Assembly (NCBI GenBank): GCA_031835245.1
Contig: JAVKOQ010000071.1
Span: 147,494 to 211,493, forward strand
Length of the DNA: 64,000 nt
DNA from: Balamuthia mandrillaris
Lineage: Eukaryota; Discosea; Longamoebia; Balamuthiidae
Direction of reading: 5' to 3'
Part shown: positions 53,680-64,000 of the stretch, one piece after another
How the letters are laid out: the number at the start of each line of letters is the position of its first letter
Numbering within the stretch: the first letter of the stretch is position 1
Notes under the pieces: model-generated
The model's input: the letters and a program-made list of their open reading frames with translations, nothing else
What the model was told of the DNA's origin: nothing
The model's database searches: none
Position numbers and translations under genes: made by a program

Positions 53680-54815
53680 ATGGGAGTAACCACTGCCGGA
53701 GCCTCTACCTATGAGAAAGCAGCTATTGGGCTGTCCGTCGGACTGGTATTTGTGTACCATGCGTGGTTCTTTTGGCTTGTGGTGTTCCGAGAGCAAAGGT
53801 CCGTTATCGGCCTGAACTTGTACTTCCGGAGAGAATGGGCCAGACGCATTCTACTGAAAAAGAAGCTGCCCCCAATTATTGGCGTTCAAACCTTGCGAAA
53901 CACCATCGTCTCCTCCAGCTTCTTTGCCACCACCAGCATCGCTATTGCTGCCGGAATATTGAGCATTGGTCGGTAGGGAGAGTACCTTAGCTCCTTTATG
54001 TTTTGAAACAAAACCACTTGACTCACTTGAACCCTTTTGGGTCCCTTCCTGTCACAGTTGTAAACCCAGATCATAACAAAGATGGCTTCCTGGTGCTGAA
54101 GCTCATTATCTTGGCCATGCTCTTCGTCTTCGCCTTTTTCTGTTTCGCCCTCTCCATACGCAACTACAACCACGCCAGCTTTATCGTTGCCGTCCGCCCT
54201 CCAAAGGAAGGCTGGCACCCTCCCCCTCACAGGCTCTCCAACCTTTATCGTAAGCTACGGCACAAAACCGGCAAAAAGAAAACAAAGAAGAGCAAAGCCA
54301 GCAATAACAAGCAAGCCAGCTTAACAACTTTTGAGAAGAAAGAAAAAGACGTGGATAAGGAGCAGGAGGAGAAGGATACAGGAACAGAAACGGACATGGG
54401 GGCAGAAACAGAAACTGAGACAACTAATGCCGGAGGAAACACTTTGGCAGAGGAGTTCGTGGACGGCGTTGGTGTTCGGAAAGAGCGACAGGCAGAAGAA
54501 CCAACAACTGAAACCTCAACAGAGAGCAGGAACACAACAAATAACGATACGGAAGAAGATGGCGGTAGTTCTTCAGAGAATGATTCTTCAGATGGGCATG
54601 GCGCAGATCATGGCGTGCTCGAAGTGGAAGTGGAGCTGCAGCATTACATGACACTGAAGAAGATGTTGGTGTGGGGCAGTATCTATTGGACGATGGGCAT
54701 TCGTTGTGTGTACTTAGCAGTGCCAACAGCACTGTGGTTGTTTGGTCCAACATGGTTGTTGGTTGGTATTTTTTTCACCATTGGTTTCACCTTCTTTCAA
54801 GACTTTGTTCTCTAA
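53680..54815 (+). CDS. DUF599 family multi-pass membrane protein
   Basis: Two exons (53680-53968, 54058-54815) give 348 residues. Hydrophobic segments occur at about 12-32 (IGLSVGLVFVYHAWFFWLV), 75-95 (SFFATTSIAIAAGILSIG), 108-130 (LKLIILAMLFVFAFFCFAL) and two near the C-terminus (CVYLAVPTALWLFG, LLVGIFFTIGFTFF). YHAWFFW, IGLNLYFRREWARRIL, VQTLRNTIVSSSFFATT and FALSIRNYNHASF match the DUF599 family as I remember it, known from bacteria, plants and protists, function unknown. A charged hydrophilic insertion of about 120 residues (Lys-rich, then Glu/Thr-rich) sits between the third and fourth helices and is unusual. The gene ends 57 bp from the convergent amidohydrolase stop. Confidence 0.8.
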
Positions 54816-54872
54816 GAAAGAACTGTTGGCTGTAGAAAAAACTGTCAAGGATAACTGCCGTGCATATTTTTA

Positions 54873-55382
54873 TTATCCCTCTTTTTCTTCGCTTTCTTCC
54901 GTGTTACTCTCTTCTTTGTCCTTTTCCTTTTCTTTCTCTTTGTCATCCTTCTTTTCTTTTCCCTTCTCCTCTTCAACGTCCTGTTCTTTCCATTGCTTCT
55001 TGTTCTTTTTCTTTGTCTTTGTCGGACTTTTTTGTTCGGTCTCCACTACATCATCACCTTTGTTGCTCTTATCCTTTTTCTTCTTAGCCTTCTTCTTGTT
55101 CTGTGCTGTGGATAGCTGCTGATAGTCATAAATTTGAAGGTCAGGATGCCTCATAAACACGCAAGGAGAAAACCGATTGTGATGACGAGGGCTGCGCAAA
55201 GTTCTCTTAGTGACAAAGTCAAAGAGAAGTGGATTGTAGGCGTAGATCTCGTTGAGCAATTTGCGTTCTTTCTTCGTGATGTAACCTCGTTTTCGCAAGG
55301 CGCGCGTGTGTACCACCAGGTTTATCGCTGGCAAAGGATAGTCGCTTCCATGCACTGCTTATGCACAAAAAAAAATGACTGT

Positions 55383-55430
<48 letters not shown>

Positions 55431-55747
55431 AACTAAACGAAGGCGAGGATGTAGGTCAGTGCGATCAATGATAGTGGCCAAAGGGCTGCCTATTCGCTTA
55501 AAGGCAAGACAAGCTGATATGTCGCCAAACAAAAGTCCGTCGTACTTTTCTTCGTCCATCATTCTGAGAAACAGTTTAAATGCGGAGACGACTGGCTTCT
55601 TCGGATCGTCAAGATCCTCGGCTTTGCCTTCGCTTGCGCAGTGTGCAGCTACTACTTGCACCCCTCTATCCAATGGCCTGCAAAATAAGAAGCAAAGAAA
55701 CATAATGGGTAAGACGAGTGGATAGGATGAGATGATGTGAGACGTGA

Positions 55748-55785
<38 letters not shown>

Positions 55786-55957
55786 ATGAGGTATGCATAC
55801 CTTCGCAGGCGTAAAGGATTACCAAGGTTTTGCTTCATGTAGGCATCAACGGTATGTTCAGCTCCAGTATGGGATAGCAAAACCATCCCATACTTTTTCA
55901 TTTTGTCATAGAAGGGATCGCATCGTTCTGTTGTTCATTCAACCAAAAAAGTTAAAT

Positions 55958-56000
<43 letters not shown>

Positions 56001-56798
56001 GAAGAAGAAAAAATAACCATCTGCTGGATCCATTCCCATGGAGTTGGGAAGCCATTTAATTAAACGTGCGCCCTTCTTGTAGCATCTTCTGAGTTCCTGA
56101 AGGGCATCAGGGCGGTAGGGGTGGATGGAGGGCACCGGCTCAAAGTATTGGGGATGGCGGTCGCTAAGCGAAAAGATGTAGTCGTTGGGCACGTGGATTC
56201 CTGTCCTATCTTCTCGCTTCCTAACCGACAGAACGTTAAAAAAAATGTAAAACAAACAGACAAACACAATAAAAGCAAACAGACAAACAAGTGAAAAGCT
56301 ACTCACGTGCCGTCAGGGTTATACCAATGCTCCATGGCAAAGATGAAGATCTTTAACGGTCGGGGTGTATGTTCCAGTAGGCTAATCAACCGACGGATGT
56401 AACTGCCATCAATGTCTTGAAGGTCATCCACGGCAGCTCCCTTCATGAACACATGAAACTTCACGCGACGCAAAGGATGCCTTATCGGCTTGCTCAGATC
56501 TTCGTGGAGGGAGCAACCGCTATCCCCGTGGCCGCTTCCTCCCACGTGTGTGTGATGGTCATAGACTGTATCATCTAAAACATACAGACGAAGAGAGCCA
56601 AAAAAAATGGCACAAATATTGTGCGGCTCGTCAGATCTTTCAACGGTCAGGTTCGAGAAGGAGTGAAACTGGGCAAAGGTTACCGATATCCTCCCATGCT
56701 TGTTCTACCAGCTTTTTTGCCTCCTCGCTGAGCCCTGAGAGCAAGTCTGCCGGATCCTCTTTCCAGTTGCCGCCAAGCTTCTTGGCCAACAGCTGCAT
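54873..56798 (-). CDS. Amidohydrolase-2 family metal-dependent hydrolase with charged C-terminal tail
   Basis: Six exons (56684-56798, 56307-56574, 56018-56220, 55801-55927, 55439-55677, 54873-55354) give 477 residues. It is a TIM-barrel metallohydrolase: the HxH metal motif in YDHHTHVGG (exon 2), PSIHPYRPDALQEL, GARLIKWLPNSMGMD, VLLSHTGAEH with a metal His, NPLRLRRPLDRGVQVVAAHC with another, and the barrel-end Asp in LLHGSDYPLP. All expected ligands are present, so it should be active; the substrate is unknown. The overall pattern is typical of bacterial amidohydrolase-2 proteins, suggesting transfer (inference). The last 85 residues are Lys/Glu-rich (KKKDKSNKGDDVVETEQKS and similar). Three introns contain (CT)n on the sense strand. 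Confidence 0.85.
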
Positions 56799-57246
56799 CC
56801 CCCCCTTTTCTTTTTTGTTTGTCGCGAAAAAAATACCTGAGAATTACAAAGGTCTTCCTCTGATTATTGATTGGCTAAGTGACATCATAGATCACAACGG
56901 ATCGGGCCTAGCACTTCGCAGAAAGGAAACCCTGAGCAGCTTGTCCTCATCGGCAGCTTGCTTTGGGCAGCCTTGTTCAGCTTTTTGGAAGCACGAAAAA
57001 AATAGAAAAAAAAAGAAGTGTTTGGAACCAAAGAGGCCGGAAGCGATATAAGGACGAGCGTAAGGTGAGTGTTGAACAGAAAGAAAACGTGTTCTGTTGT
57101 TGGTGTGGCTTTTTTTTTATCTGTTGTATTTTTGTATCGGTAAGCAAAAAGTTTTGCTGTTTTACGGTGTAACAATTATAATAGTGGTAACATTTTCAAA
57201 CAATTTTGTTAAAAAAAACAATAAAACAAAAAAGAAAGGAGACACC
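56799..57246. other. Divergent intergenic region
   Basis: 448 bp between the amidohydrolase start (-) and the HAD-like start (+). No gene is supported. It contains T-runs, AT-rich sequence at 57175-57240, and a poly-A stretch near 57000. Confidence 0.5.
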
Positions 57247-58092
57247 ATGGAAGAAGTGGATGCTATCATCAAGAAAAGGGCGAGGTCAGACAGCGGGCTT
57301 GGCGCCATTGACTCCATCATGAGGCGTAGCTCCAGCAACGGCTTGCTGCCTCCTTCTGCCTCCTCCTCACCGGAGCCTGGCGGCTCTGCCACTGCCTCTG
57401 CTAGTTCTTCTTTCTCGGACGTGAACTCCGCTCTTCCTCCGCCCACTCTCGTCCTCCATTTCGACATCAACAAGACCATCGTTATAGCTGATCCTGTTGC
57501 TGGTATGTTTCTTTGTTTTTTTTTTTTTCAAGTTTGAAGTCGTGCGACCGTCGTCTTTTTTTTTTTTGGTTGTGTTTGTTTAACTTTGTTTTTTTTTTTT
57601 TTGTTTTGTGGTAGGGAGGACCACGGAAGACATGTTGAACTCGATCATTGCGGAGGTGGCTTGGGGAAAGGTCGACCCAGAGACTGGTGTGTGGCGGCCG
57701 GTCTCAGAGACACTTAACCTGGAAAAACCTGCCGAGGCAGATGTGGGCAGCTACCACGACTATGTTGAACAAGTACACCCTTCTTGCTATCATATTCATT
57801 TTCTCTCTGTTGGCTATTCCCCTATATTCTCTTTCTTCCTCTGTCCGCGTTCGCTGTTCTCTTGTCTCTTCAACTTTATTCTGTACTAAGGGTCAATTGC
57901 AGTTGCATCCCTTTCCAGAAGAGGTTGAAGGAGAGAGTGCGGAAGAACGGGCGGCCCGCGTACGTGAACTCAAGCGAAAGAGACATGATCTTACTCGCAA
58001 ATTTACTTTGGAGGGTTCTCCTGGCCAAGCCTTTCGCAAGTATTACGACAACCTATTTCAGAGTTTGGCAGCAGAGGAAGGCAAACAGGTCT

Positions 58093-58130
<38 letters not shown>

Positions 58131-59388
58131 AATAATGGAGAAAGTTATTGACACCATGAGTATAGCATTATATCATACCAGCTTTCTTTGAACTAATTTT
58201 ACATTTGGTGATGCTGAAGCAACCGTTCCTCATAGTATTCCGTAGTTTTGGTACCGACCTTGAAAAGGTATGTTGTCCTTGTTTTCTTTTCGTGCCTCAT
58301 TTCTTTTTGTTTTATACTAACTCAATTACAATTGTGCGAAGGTTGTGGAAGAGTTCAACAAGTTTTGCGAGGGCCAGCATCCCTTTTATCCTGATGTGTG
58401 TTTGGATGGAAGTCAAATGGGTGGTCCTGATATTAGAGTGTGTATTCGAATCTATTATTTTGTTTTTGTTTTTTCTTTCTTTTTTTCTTCTTTAAACTCC
58501 TCTCTCTCTCTCTCTCTCTCTCTCCTTCGTTCTCTCTCCTTCTTTCAATCTTCTCTGTTCCTAACAAAAACCCCCACACAGTTGAAGGATGAGAAAGGAT
58601 TTGGATGTTTTTATAGAGGGGAGCAAGGCACAGCGCTAGTGATGGGAACTACCGATACAGTACACCCTCACGAGAAAGGCCTTGCATTCTACGAGGATGA
58701 CAAGTACAAGGACAAATGCGACATCTACGAAGGGTTTACTGCTATTCATGACTACCTGAACAGCAAGGCATACAGTGTAGGTCTCAGCGGAGCTACTATC
58801 GCCATCCGGGACTATTATCCCTGGTTTGTTTCCTGATCTCCATTTCCTACTGCGTTCTCCAGTCTCACCACTGAAATTTTATTTTATTTTTATTTTTCTC
58901 TCAATGGTAAAGGTGGGGCAACAATAATGAGAGCATAACGACGGGCAAGTTACTCCTGGTACAGCCAGAAGACAAGACGGTCCATCACATCTTCTTTGAT
59001 GACAACATCATGACCGGTTCCACTGCTTCTTCCTCCAATATTATCGACATCCGTAATGTCGGTTAGTATCTTTGATTCCCTCATTCGCTTCTTCTCTTCT
59101 TCCTCTTCTTCCTCTTGTTCTTGTTCTTGTTCTTCTCCTTCTTGTTCTTCTTGTTCTTTGTTCTTGTTCTTCTTCTTCTTCTTGCTATCAAGTTCTACGA
59201 TGATTTGATACTTACTTTGCTGTCTTGTGGTGAGAGCAGAATCTTCAGAAAGCGTTGGGTTGAAGGAAGCGTTGGATCTTTACATGGTAAAAGTGCAGCC
59301 AACAAAAGCCATTACCAACAAGCGGTATTTTATTGACTGCCTTCATCGCTGTGAGGAAGCTTTTCGTAGCTCTGTTCTGGAAGGATGA
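57247..59388 (+). CDS. HAD-like conserved protist protein (FDINKTI motif)
   Basis: Eight exons (57247-57502, 57615-57772, 57903-58088, 58220-58267, 58342-58437, 58582-58823, 58913-59061, 59240-59388) give 427 residues. After a Ser/Pro-rich N-terminus, LVLHFDINKTIVIADP resembles HAD motif I with DxN in place of DxD. IVFRSFGTDLEKV matches a motif II-like strand ending in Ser/Thr. Further blocks are MGTTDTVHPHEKGLAFYED, AIRDYYPWWGNNNES and HIFFDDNIMTGS, the last a motif IV-like DD. I recall similar proteins in other protists such as dictyostelids, with no assigned function. Hydrolase activity is uncertain because the second Asp of motif I is Asn. Introns 3, 5 and 7 contain (CT)n or (CTT)n. Confidence 0.7.
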
Positions 59389-59772
59389 GGTGATATCCAT
59401 CCATGCAATTCTTCGTCATCCCTTGTCTGCTTCTTTCCTCTGCCTTCTGATATAAATACAGCGTTTTACTGTGGCTGCTGCTAGTGGGGCATTGTACCTT
59501 CAATCATTTGTTCTATCAATAATCAACACACGTGTGAGCAGGAGGAGGGTGGCCACAGCAAAAGTTTGGCAAGTGATATTTATGTGCATCAAGATATTAA
59601 AAAATCGTTTTAAAAAGAGATCAGTTCCTTAGCAGCACCTCTGCACTTTTAAGAGAGAAAGGAGAGGTTGAAAAAAAAAAAAAGAGAGGTGTGAAGGAGG
59701 GCAAAGCAAAAAGAGGCGCTATCATCCTTTGCTTGTTTGCTTTTTTGGTTGGTTGAATAGGAGTGGCAGCGG
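59389..59772. other. Convergent intergenic region
   Basis: 384 bp between the HAD-like and syntaxin stops. No gene or repeat beyond an A-run at about 59670 and a short GTTGGTTG stretch. Probably 3' UTRs. Confidence 0.5.
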
Positions 59773-61010
59773 TTAGGAGGTACTTGTTGGAATGATACCT
59801 CCCAATATGCCGGCTACTGCTATTACGACCACAATCAACACTATGCACAGTACTAGTATGCAGATTTGTCTCTGTCGTGTTTAGAACAGAATGTAAGATA
59901 GAGAAAGAGAGCAAACAAGTTAAAAAAGAATTACAGCAAGAGAAGCGTTACCCTTCTAGCCATGCACTGCCGCTTTTCAGAAATAGCCAAGTCTTTAACA
60001 GCTGTCTCGGTGTACGCCTTGGTCTGAGATACGCTGTGCTCGATCTGGTCGATAAGGTCGCCCTGCGTTTCAACAAGGATGGACATGTCCATGAAAAGTT
60101 GCTGCAGCTCCACAATGCTTTTTTCCAGGTTTTTGATGTCGTTCTGTTTCTCCTTTAGGAAGTCTAATGCGTGGACGGCATCCTCATGCTTTCGGTCCTC
60201 CATGATCTGCCTTTGAAAGATGGCTTCAGCAGCATCTGGGCTTTGCTCTAGAATCTCATCCAGTTCCTCTTGAGTTGCGTCTGGCTTCACTGTGGTCATA
60301 CGCAAGTCAGTACAACAAAACAAATGACCAAGAAGCATGAAACAAAAAAAAAAACAACAGAGAGAGAGAATGAAGAGATAGAGAGACAAAGAGAACAAAC
60401 CCAGCTTGACTTGCCGCAAAATGGCTTTCCTGGACTGAGAGTCAGCTTCGGTGAGGGCGAGCTGGTACTCGCTCATGAGGTCCATAAACTTCCGCACGAC
60501 AGAGCCGTGCATGTTCACTCGAATGCGGCACAAGGAGGGGTCGTTGTTGTGTTCCTTGGTGAACTGGTCGTTCTCCTTGCGGATTCTTTTCAGCGCCACT
60601 CTCATCTCTTGCGCGGTGTTGTCCATTTCTTCTCTGATCTTGCTTGCGTCCCTTTTCAATTCTTTTTTTAAATAAGCGAGTTAGGGACGGCCGAAAACCG
60701 AGGCAGCCAACAAAAAACTTGAGGCTAAAGCAAACAGAGAGGATGGCTTACTCTTTATTTGTTCAGTGCTTGTCGTGGTGAGAATGTCGGCAAAGAGGCG
60801 TTTCAAGGTGACGAGGTTCTTGGTGAGAAACTGCATGTCTTCTTTCATCTCTTCGATGTCCTTCAAGAAATCCTTGAGCTCGTCCATCTTCTCCAGCTCT
60901 TCTTCAGGGAGCTCGCGGTCGCTGCCCCTTGGCGTCATTTCAATGTCTGACTCAGACACACTGCCGCTCGAGGCAGTGGCCTCCAAGAACTCCTTCATCC
61001 TGTCGTTCAT
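59773..61010 (-). CDS. Syntaxin (Qa-SNARE, plasma-membrane type)
   Basis: Four exons (60752-61010, 60401-60661, 59952-60289, 59773-59871) give 318 residues. The N-terminal region has ELEKMDELKDFLKDIEEM and a three-helix Habc domain (IREEMDNTAQEMRVALKRI, SLCRIRVNMHGSVVRKFMD, then EYQLALTEADSQSRK). The SNARE motif contains LFMDMSILVETQGDLIDQIE with the zero-layer Gln. The last short exon encodes the C-terminal membrane anchor (RQICILVLCIVLIVVVIAV) and a tiny lumenal tail. The order and the YQxALTEAD-like block fit STX1/SSO-type Qa-SNAREs that drive exocytic fusion. Splice phases agree throughout. Confidence 0.92.
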
Positions 61011-61504
61011 TTTTTGTGTGTGGATTCTTTCTGTTTCTGCCCTTCTTTCTCAACGATCTTCTGCACTACCAATTTTTTTTTCAAGAAAAAAAAAAGTAGC
61101 GCTAGCTCTTCTTCGTCCTACTAACGATACCGTAACTGGGTCCCTGCCAAACTGACTTGTGTGTGCAAAACAAAACAAAAAAAAAAAGCGCCACCTCAAA
61201 AGGCAGGTAAGCTCCTGAAGGTGAGTGCGTGCGTACAACCGTTCCTTTTTGCCGCCGCCGCTGCAATGATTTCTTTTTCTTTCTTTTTTTGTTGGCGGTT
61301 TTTCTCTCTGATCTACATCGATCTTCCGCTAAACAGTTCTTTTATTCCATTGGTCCAATCTTCCGAGCACACGTGTGCAGCGCATCCGTGACGACGCGAT
61401 AACAAATGAATGAAAAAAAAATCCAGCCAAAAAAAACAAGCGCAAAAAAGCAAGAAGAAGAAACGCTGCCAACAACCCACCCCAAGTTGTTGCCATCTGT
61501 GAGG
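61011..61504. other. Divergent intergenic region
   Basis: 494 bp between syntaxin (-) and the helicase gene (+). Contains A-runs at about 61085 and 61180 and a GCCGCCGCCGCTGC stretch near 61252. No gene is supported. Confidence 0.5.
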
Positions 61505-61869
61505 ATGGCAGCTCGCGGGGGTGGTGCTTCTACCGGTGGCAGTGATGGGGGTGGTGTTTTTCGAGGCAGAGGACGAGGGAGAACGCGTGGTAGTGGTGGC
61601 GAGGGTGGCGAGGGAAGAGGCGGAGGTGGGGGCAGAGGGCGACGGGCCATGGCTCCTCCTTCCTATTCGGACCGCAAAAGTTTCATACGCGGACAAGGCA
61701 CCTCGCGAGAACTCTCCGTATGTTGTCACTGTTACTTCAGTATTTTTGGGGTATCGAGTGTAACTCACTGTAAATGATTGACAGGGTAACTCCGCCTCAG
61801 CAGAGCCGCCACGCGTCCTCAGCAGCTCTCTTGTCAAGAAACAAAAGGTAAGTCTCCTCCTTCCCTTTG

Positions 61870-61914
<45 letters not shown>

Positions 61915-62984
61915 TCCTTCTCTTATCTTCGGAGATAAAAGGAATACTACGACCGGTTTGCTACGTTGTTGACGTACGAGTTGGAAGAGGACATGGCACA
62001 GATGCACGAACGGCTGCGTAAATGGGGCACGCAGCGGCTGCAAAGAGAGGGAATTACACTGTTCTCGCTTGTTGCCAAACACAAGGGTTCGCTTTTTAAT
62101 GAGCGCATCGTGCGGTTGACTCCGCAGCGCGCCACAGAGCTTCCCTATCACCGCTTTTCGCAAGGCGACATGGTCTGCTGCGCTCTTTTGCTCCTTCTTT
62201 TGTTTGTTTTCGCCGCTCTTTTGCTTTCCTCACTGATGGCGGAGGAAACGGGACTAATCGCGCTAACTGCTGACTTACTCAGGTGGTACTGAGCAGAGAT
62301 GATCCATTGTCAGAACGAACGGTGGACGGTACTGTGTTGGAAAAGAAGACCACTTACATCAACATTGTGGTGCGGGACCTACCACGAGAGCTAACATTCG
62401 GTACATGGGTTCGTTGCAGACTTCTTCTTGACTTTTTGCTCTGGTTGTGGAAATCCGTATTAAAGACCTGTACAACCATCATGCGATGACTGTAATGCCA
62501 AGAGAATGGACAAAGGAGCCAATAGAGTTACGCACGACCGTATGATGGAAGCCTTGGCCATCTTTACCTCCAACGAAGTGATACCCGAGAACTCAGTGTC
62601 TACTAACAGTGGAGAAAGTTGCCGTGGTGGAAGCAGCAGCAGCAGCCAAAGTAAAAGCGGTTCTTCCTCCACTTCAAGTGCATCTAGCAGCAGCAACAGT
62701 CGTGCCGCTTCTTCTTCTAGTGCTAGTTCTTCCAAGAAAGAAGTGATGATGGGAGGAACGCTTCTTAGAAACATCATACTCGGAAACGTTTGGGGCAACG
62801 ACTACAAGGCAGCAGCTGCAAAACCCCCTGAAGGTCTCTCTGAATATTACAAGAAAAGCAACTTTCCGCCCGACTTTGACACGTGGCGGTTGAACGATAG
62901 CCAACGCCAAGTTATCAGAAGCGTGCTCACGCGGCGGCTTACCCTCATCCAAGGCCCACCCGGCACTGGTTCGTTCTTCTCCCG

Positions 62985-63029
<45 letters not shown>

Positions 63030-63948
63030 AACACAACTCTATCATTCCTGTCCCAGATTATGTCCTAATGTTCAATTCCCATCTCATCTTATCCCTTTAT
63101 CGCTCTGCATTGCAATGCAGGAAAAACCTTCACGGCGATCCATTTGATGCGGCTGTTGGTCCATTTATGCAAGAGCAGAGTACCGGTACTCTGTACCGCT
63201 GATACCAATGTCGCAGTGGATAACCTTTTGCAAGGACTCTCCGATTTTGGCATACGTGCCCTTCGCGTTGGCAGACCTGTTAAAGTAAGAGAAGAGCTGC
63301 GTGGGCTGAGCTTGGATGCTCAAATCCTAGCACATCCTCGTACTGCGGAGCTGACTAAACTACGCGATCGCACCGTAGAACTTTCAAACCAAATTCCTGA
63401 GTTAAAAGACAGCGCCAAGTACGATGCTTTGGTTTCACAATTGAAGAGTAAAGCTACCGTTAAGAGCTCTAACCTTTTCACTTCAAAAAGGAATATTGCA
63501 CATATGGATTTACAGAGTACTTGGGCCAAATTGAAGGAATTAGAGAGCAGAATAGCAAAGGAGATTCTAGATGGCGCTCAAGTTATCTGCGCCACTTGTA
63601 TTGGCGCAGGGCACGAGTTGCTCCGGAATCGCCAATTTCCTATTGTTATCCTTGACGGTAAACCCACAAGTCATCCTTGTGAAAGCCATTCTGTGTATAT
63701 TAACAGACACATTCGTACTTCCTACCCTAGAGTCTACACAAGCAACAGAACCAGCCAGCTTATGTCCTCTGGTGCATGGTTCAAAGCACGTAGTCCTGAT
63801 GGGTGACCACTTCCAACTGCCGCCAACCGTGATATCACCAAAAGGACAGGAAGGCGGCCTTGGAGAAAGTCTTTTTTCTCGCCTCATTAAACTGGGTATC
63901 ACCACTCACATGCTTGAGATTCAATATCGGTTTGTGGATGCTTTCCCC

Positions 63949-64000
<52 letters not shown>
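61505..64000 (+). CDS. UPF1/IGHMBP2-type superfamily 1B helicase (partial, runs off the window)
   Basis: Seven exons are inside the window (61505-61717, 61785-61847, 61942-62172, 62283-62408, 62503-62968, 63121-63657, 63731-63929), about 611 codons so far. The N-terminus is Arg-Gly-rich (RGRGRGRTRGSGGEG), a nucleic-acid-binding composition. The pre-helicase part (LLTYELEEDMAQM, WGTQRLQREGITL, RFSQGDMVVLSRDDP) resembles the IGHMBP2/SMUBP-2 stalk and 1B regions. Helicase motifs: LNDSQRQVIRSVL (Q-like), Walker A GPPGTGKTFTAIHLM split by a (CT)n intron, VLCTADTNVAVDNLL (Ia), the DEST box in VILDESTQATEPASLC split by an intron, and LMGDHFQLPPTV (III). Motifs IV-VI lie beyond the window. The final intron starts at 63930 and is (CT)n to the edge. 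Confidence 0.85.

Noticed and set aside
63930..64000. (CT)n run at the window end as a telomere or satellite
   Set aside because: It starts at a splice donor inside the helicase gene and matches the other intronic CT tracts; no telomere-type repeat is present.

Overview
The window is nuclear DNA from a free-living unicellular eukaryote. Genes sit on both strands and are split by many short GT-AG introns. I find about 31 protein genes, one clear tRNA-Asp, one tRNA-like gene and no transposon. Introns are rich in (CT)n and (CTT)n on the sense strand. The gene set (CSN3, XPB, TRMU, a BLOC-1 subunit, syntaxin, a Rac-like GTPase, WNK-like and SNF1-like kinases, proline dehydrogenase) together with bacterial-type additions (YpsA/SLOG proteins, an amidohydrolase, DUF3228, DUF599) suggests an amoebozoan. 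That placement is inference only. Exon positions were placed by hand from splice sites, reading phase and remembered family alignments.

Layout. 1-332: eS27 (-). 774-1850: BLOC1S4-like (+). 1998-4076: CSN3 (-). 4399-8524: beta-mannosidase (-). 8587-8672: tRNA-like (-). 8799-9071: small Tim (+). 9416-9676: COA3-like (-). 10084-11681: 2OG-Fe(II) oxygenase (+). 12062-13161: TIP30/HTATIP2-like reductase (+). 13703-14929: GT31 glycosyltransferase (-). 15403-18118: two tandem YpsA/SLOG genes (+). 18259-18330: tRNA-Asp. 18449-18817: small membrane protein (+). 19005-21011: TRMU (-). 21198-24417: XPB (+). 25185-27930: WNK-like pseudokinase with a PB1-like tail (+). 28330-30442: two unknown genes (-). 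30935-33446: proline dehydrogenase (-).

Second half. 34970-35638: Siw14/OCA-type phosphatase-like (+). 35726-36751: DUF3228 (+). 36775-38745: BTB-SPRY (-). 39051-40316: Rac-like GTPase (+). 40623-44106: zinc finger, E2, UIM, RING, B-box and coiled-coil fusion (+). 44207-48094 and beyond: rabenosyn-like FYVE protein (-). 49196-52546: SNF1-related kinase (+). 53001-53504: small membrane coiled-coil protein (+). 53680-54815: DUF599 (+). 54873-56798: amidohydrolase (-). 57247-59388: HAD-like protein (+). 59773-61010: syntaxin (-). 61505 to the window end: UPF1/IGHMBP2-type helicase (+, partial).

The genes do not form operons. Several are convergent with tiny gaps (23 bp between the stop codons of the DUF3228 and BTB-SPRY genes) and several are divergent over a short shared promoter (TRMU/XPB, BTB-SPRY/Rac). 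The most unusual item is the 993-residue predicted protein at 40623-44106. It joins a UBE2Z-class ubiquitin-conjugating domain to a TRIM-like RING/B-box/coiled-coil module, so a complete E2 and E3 appear in one chain.
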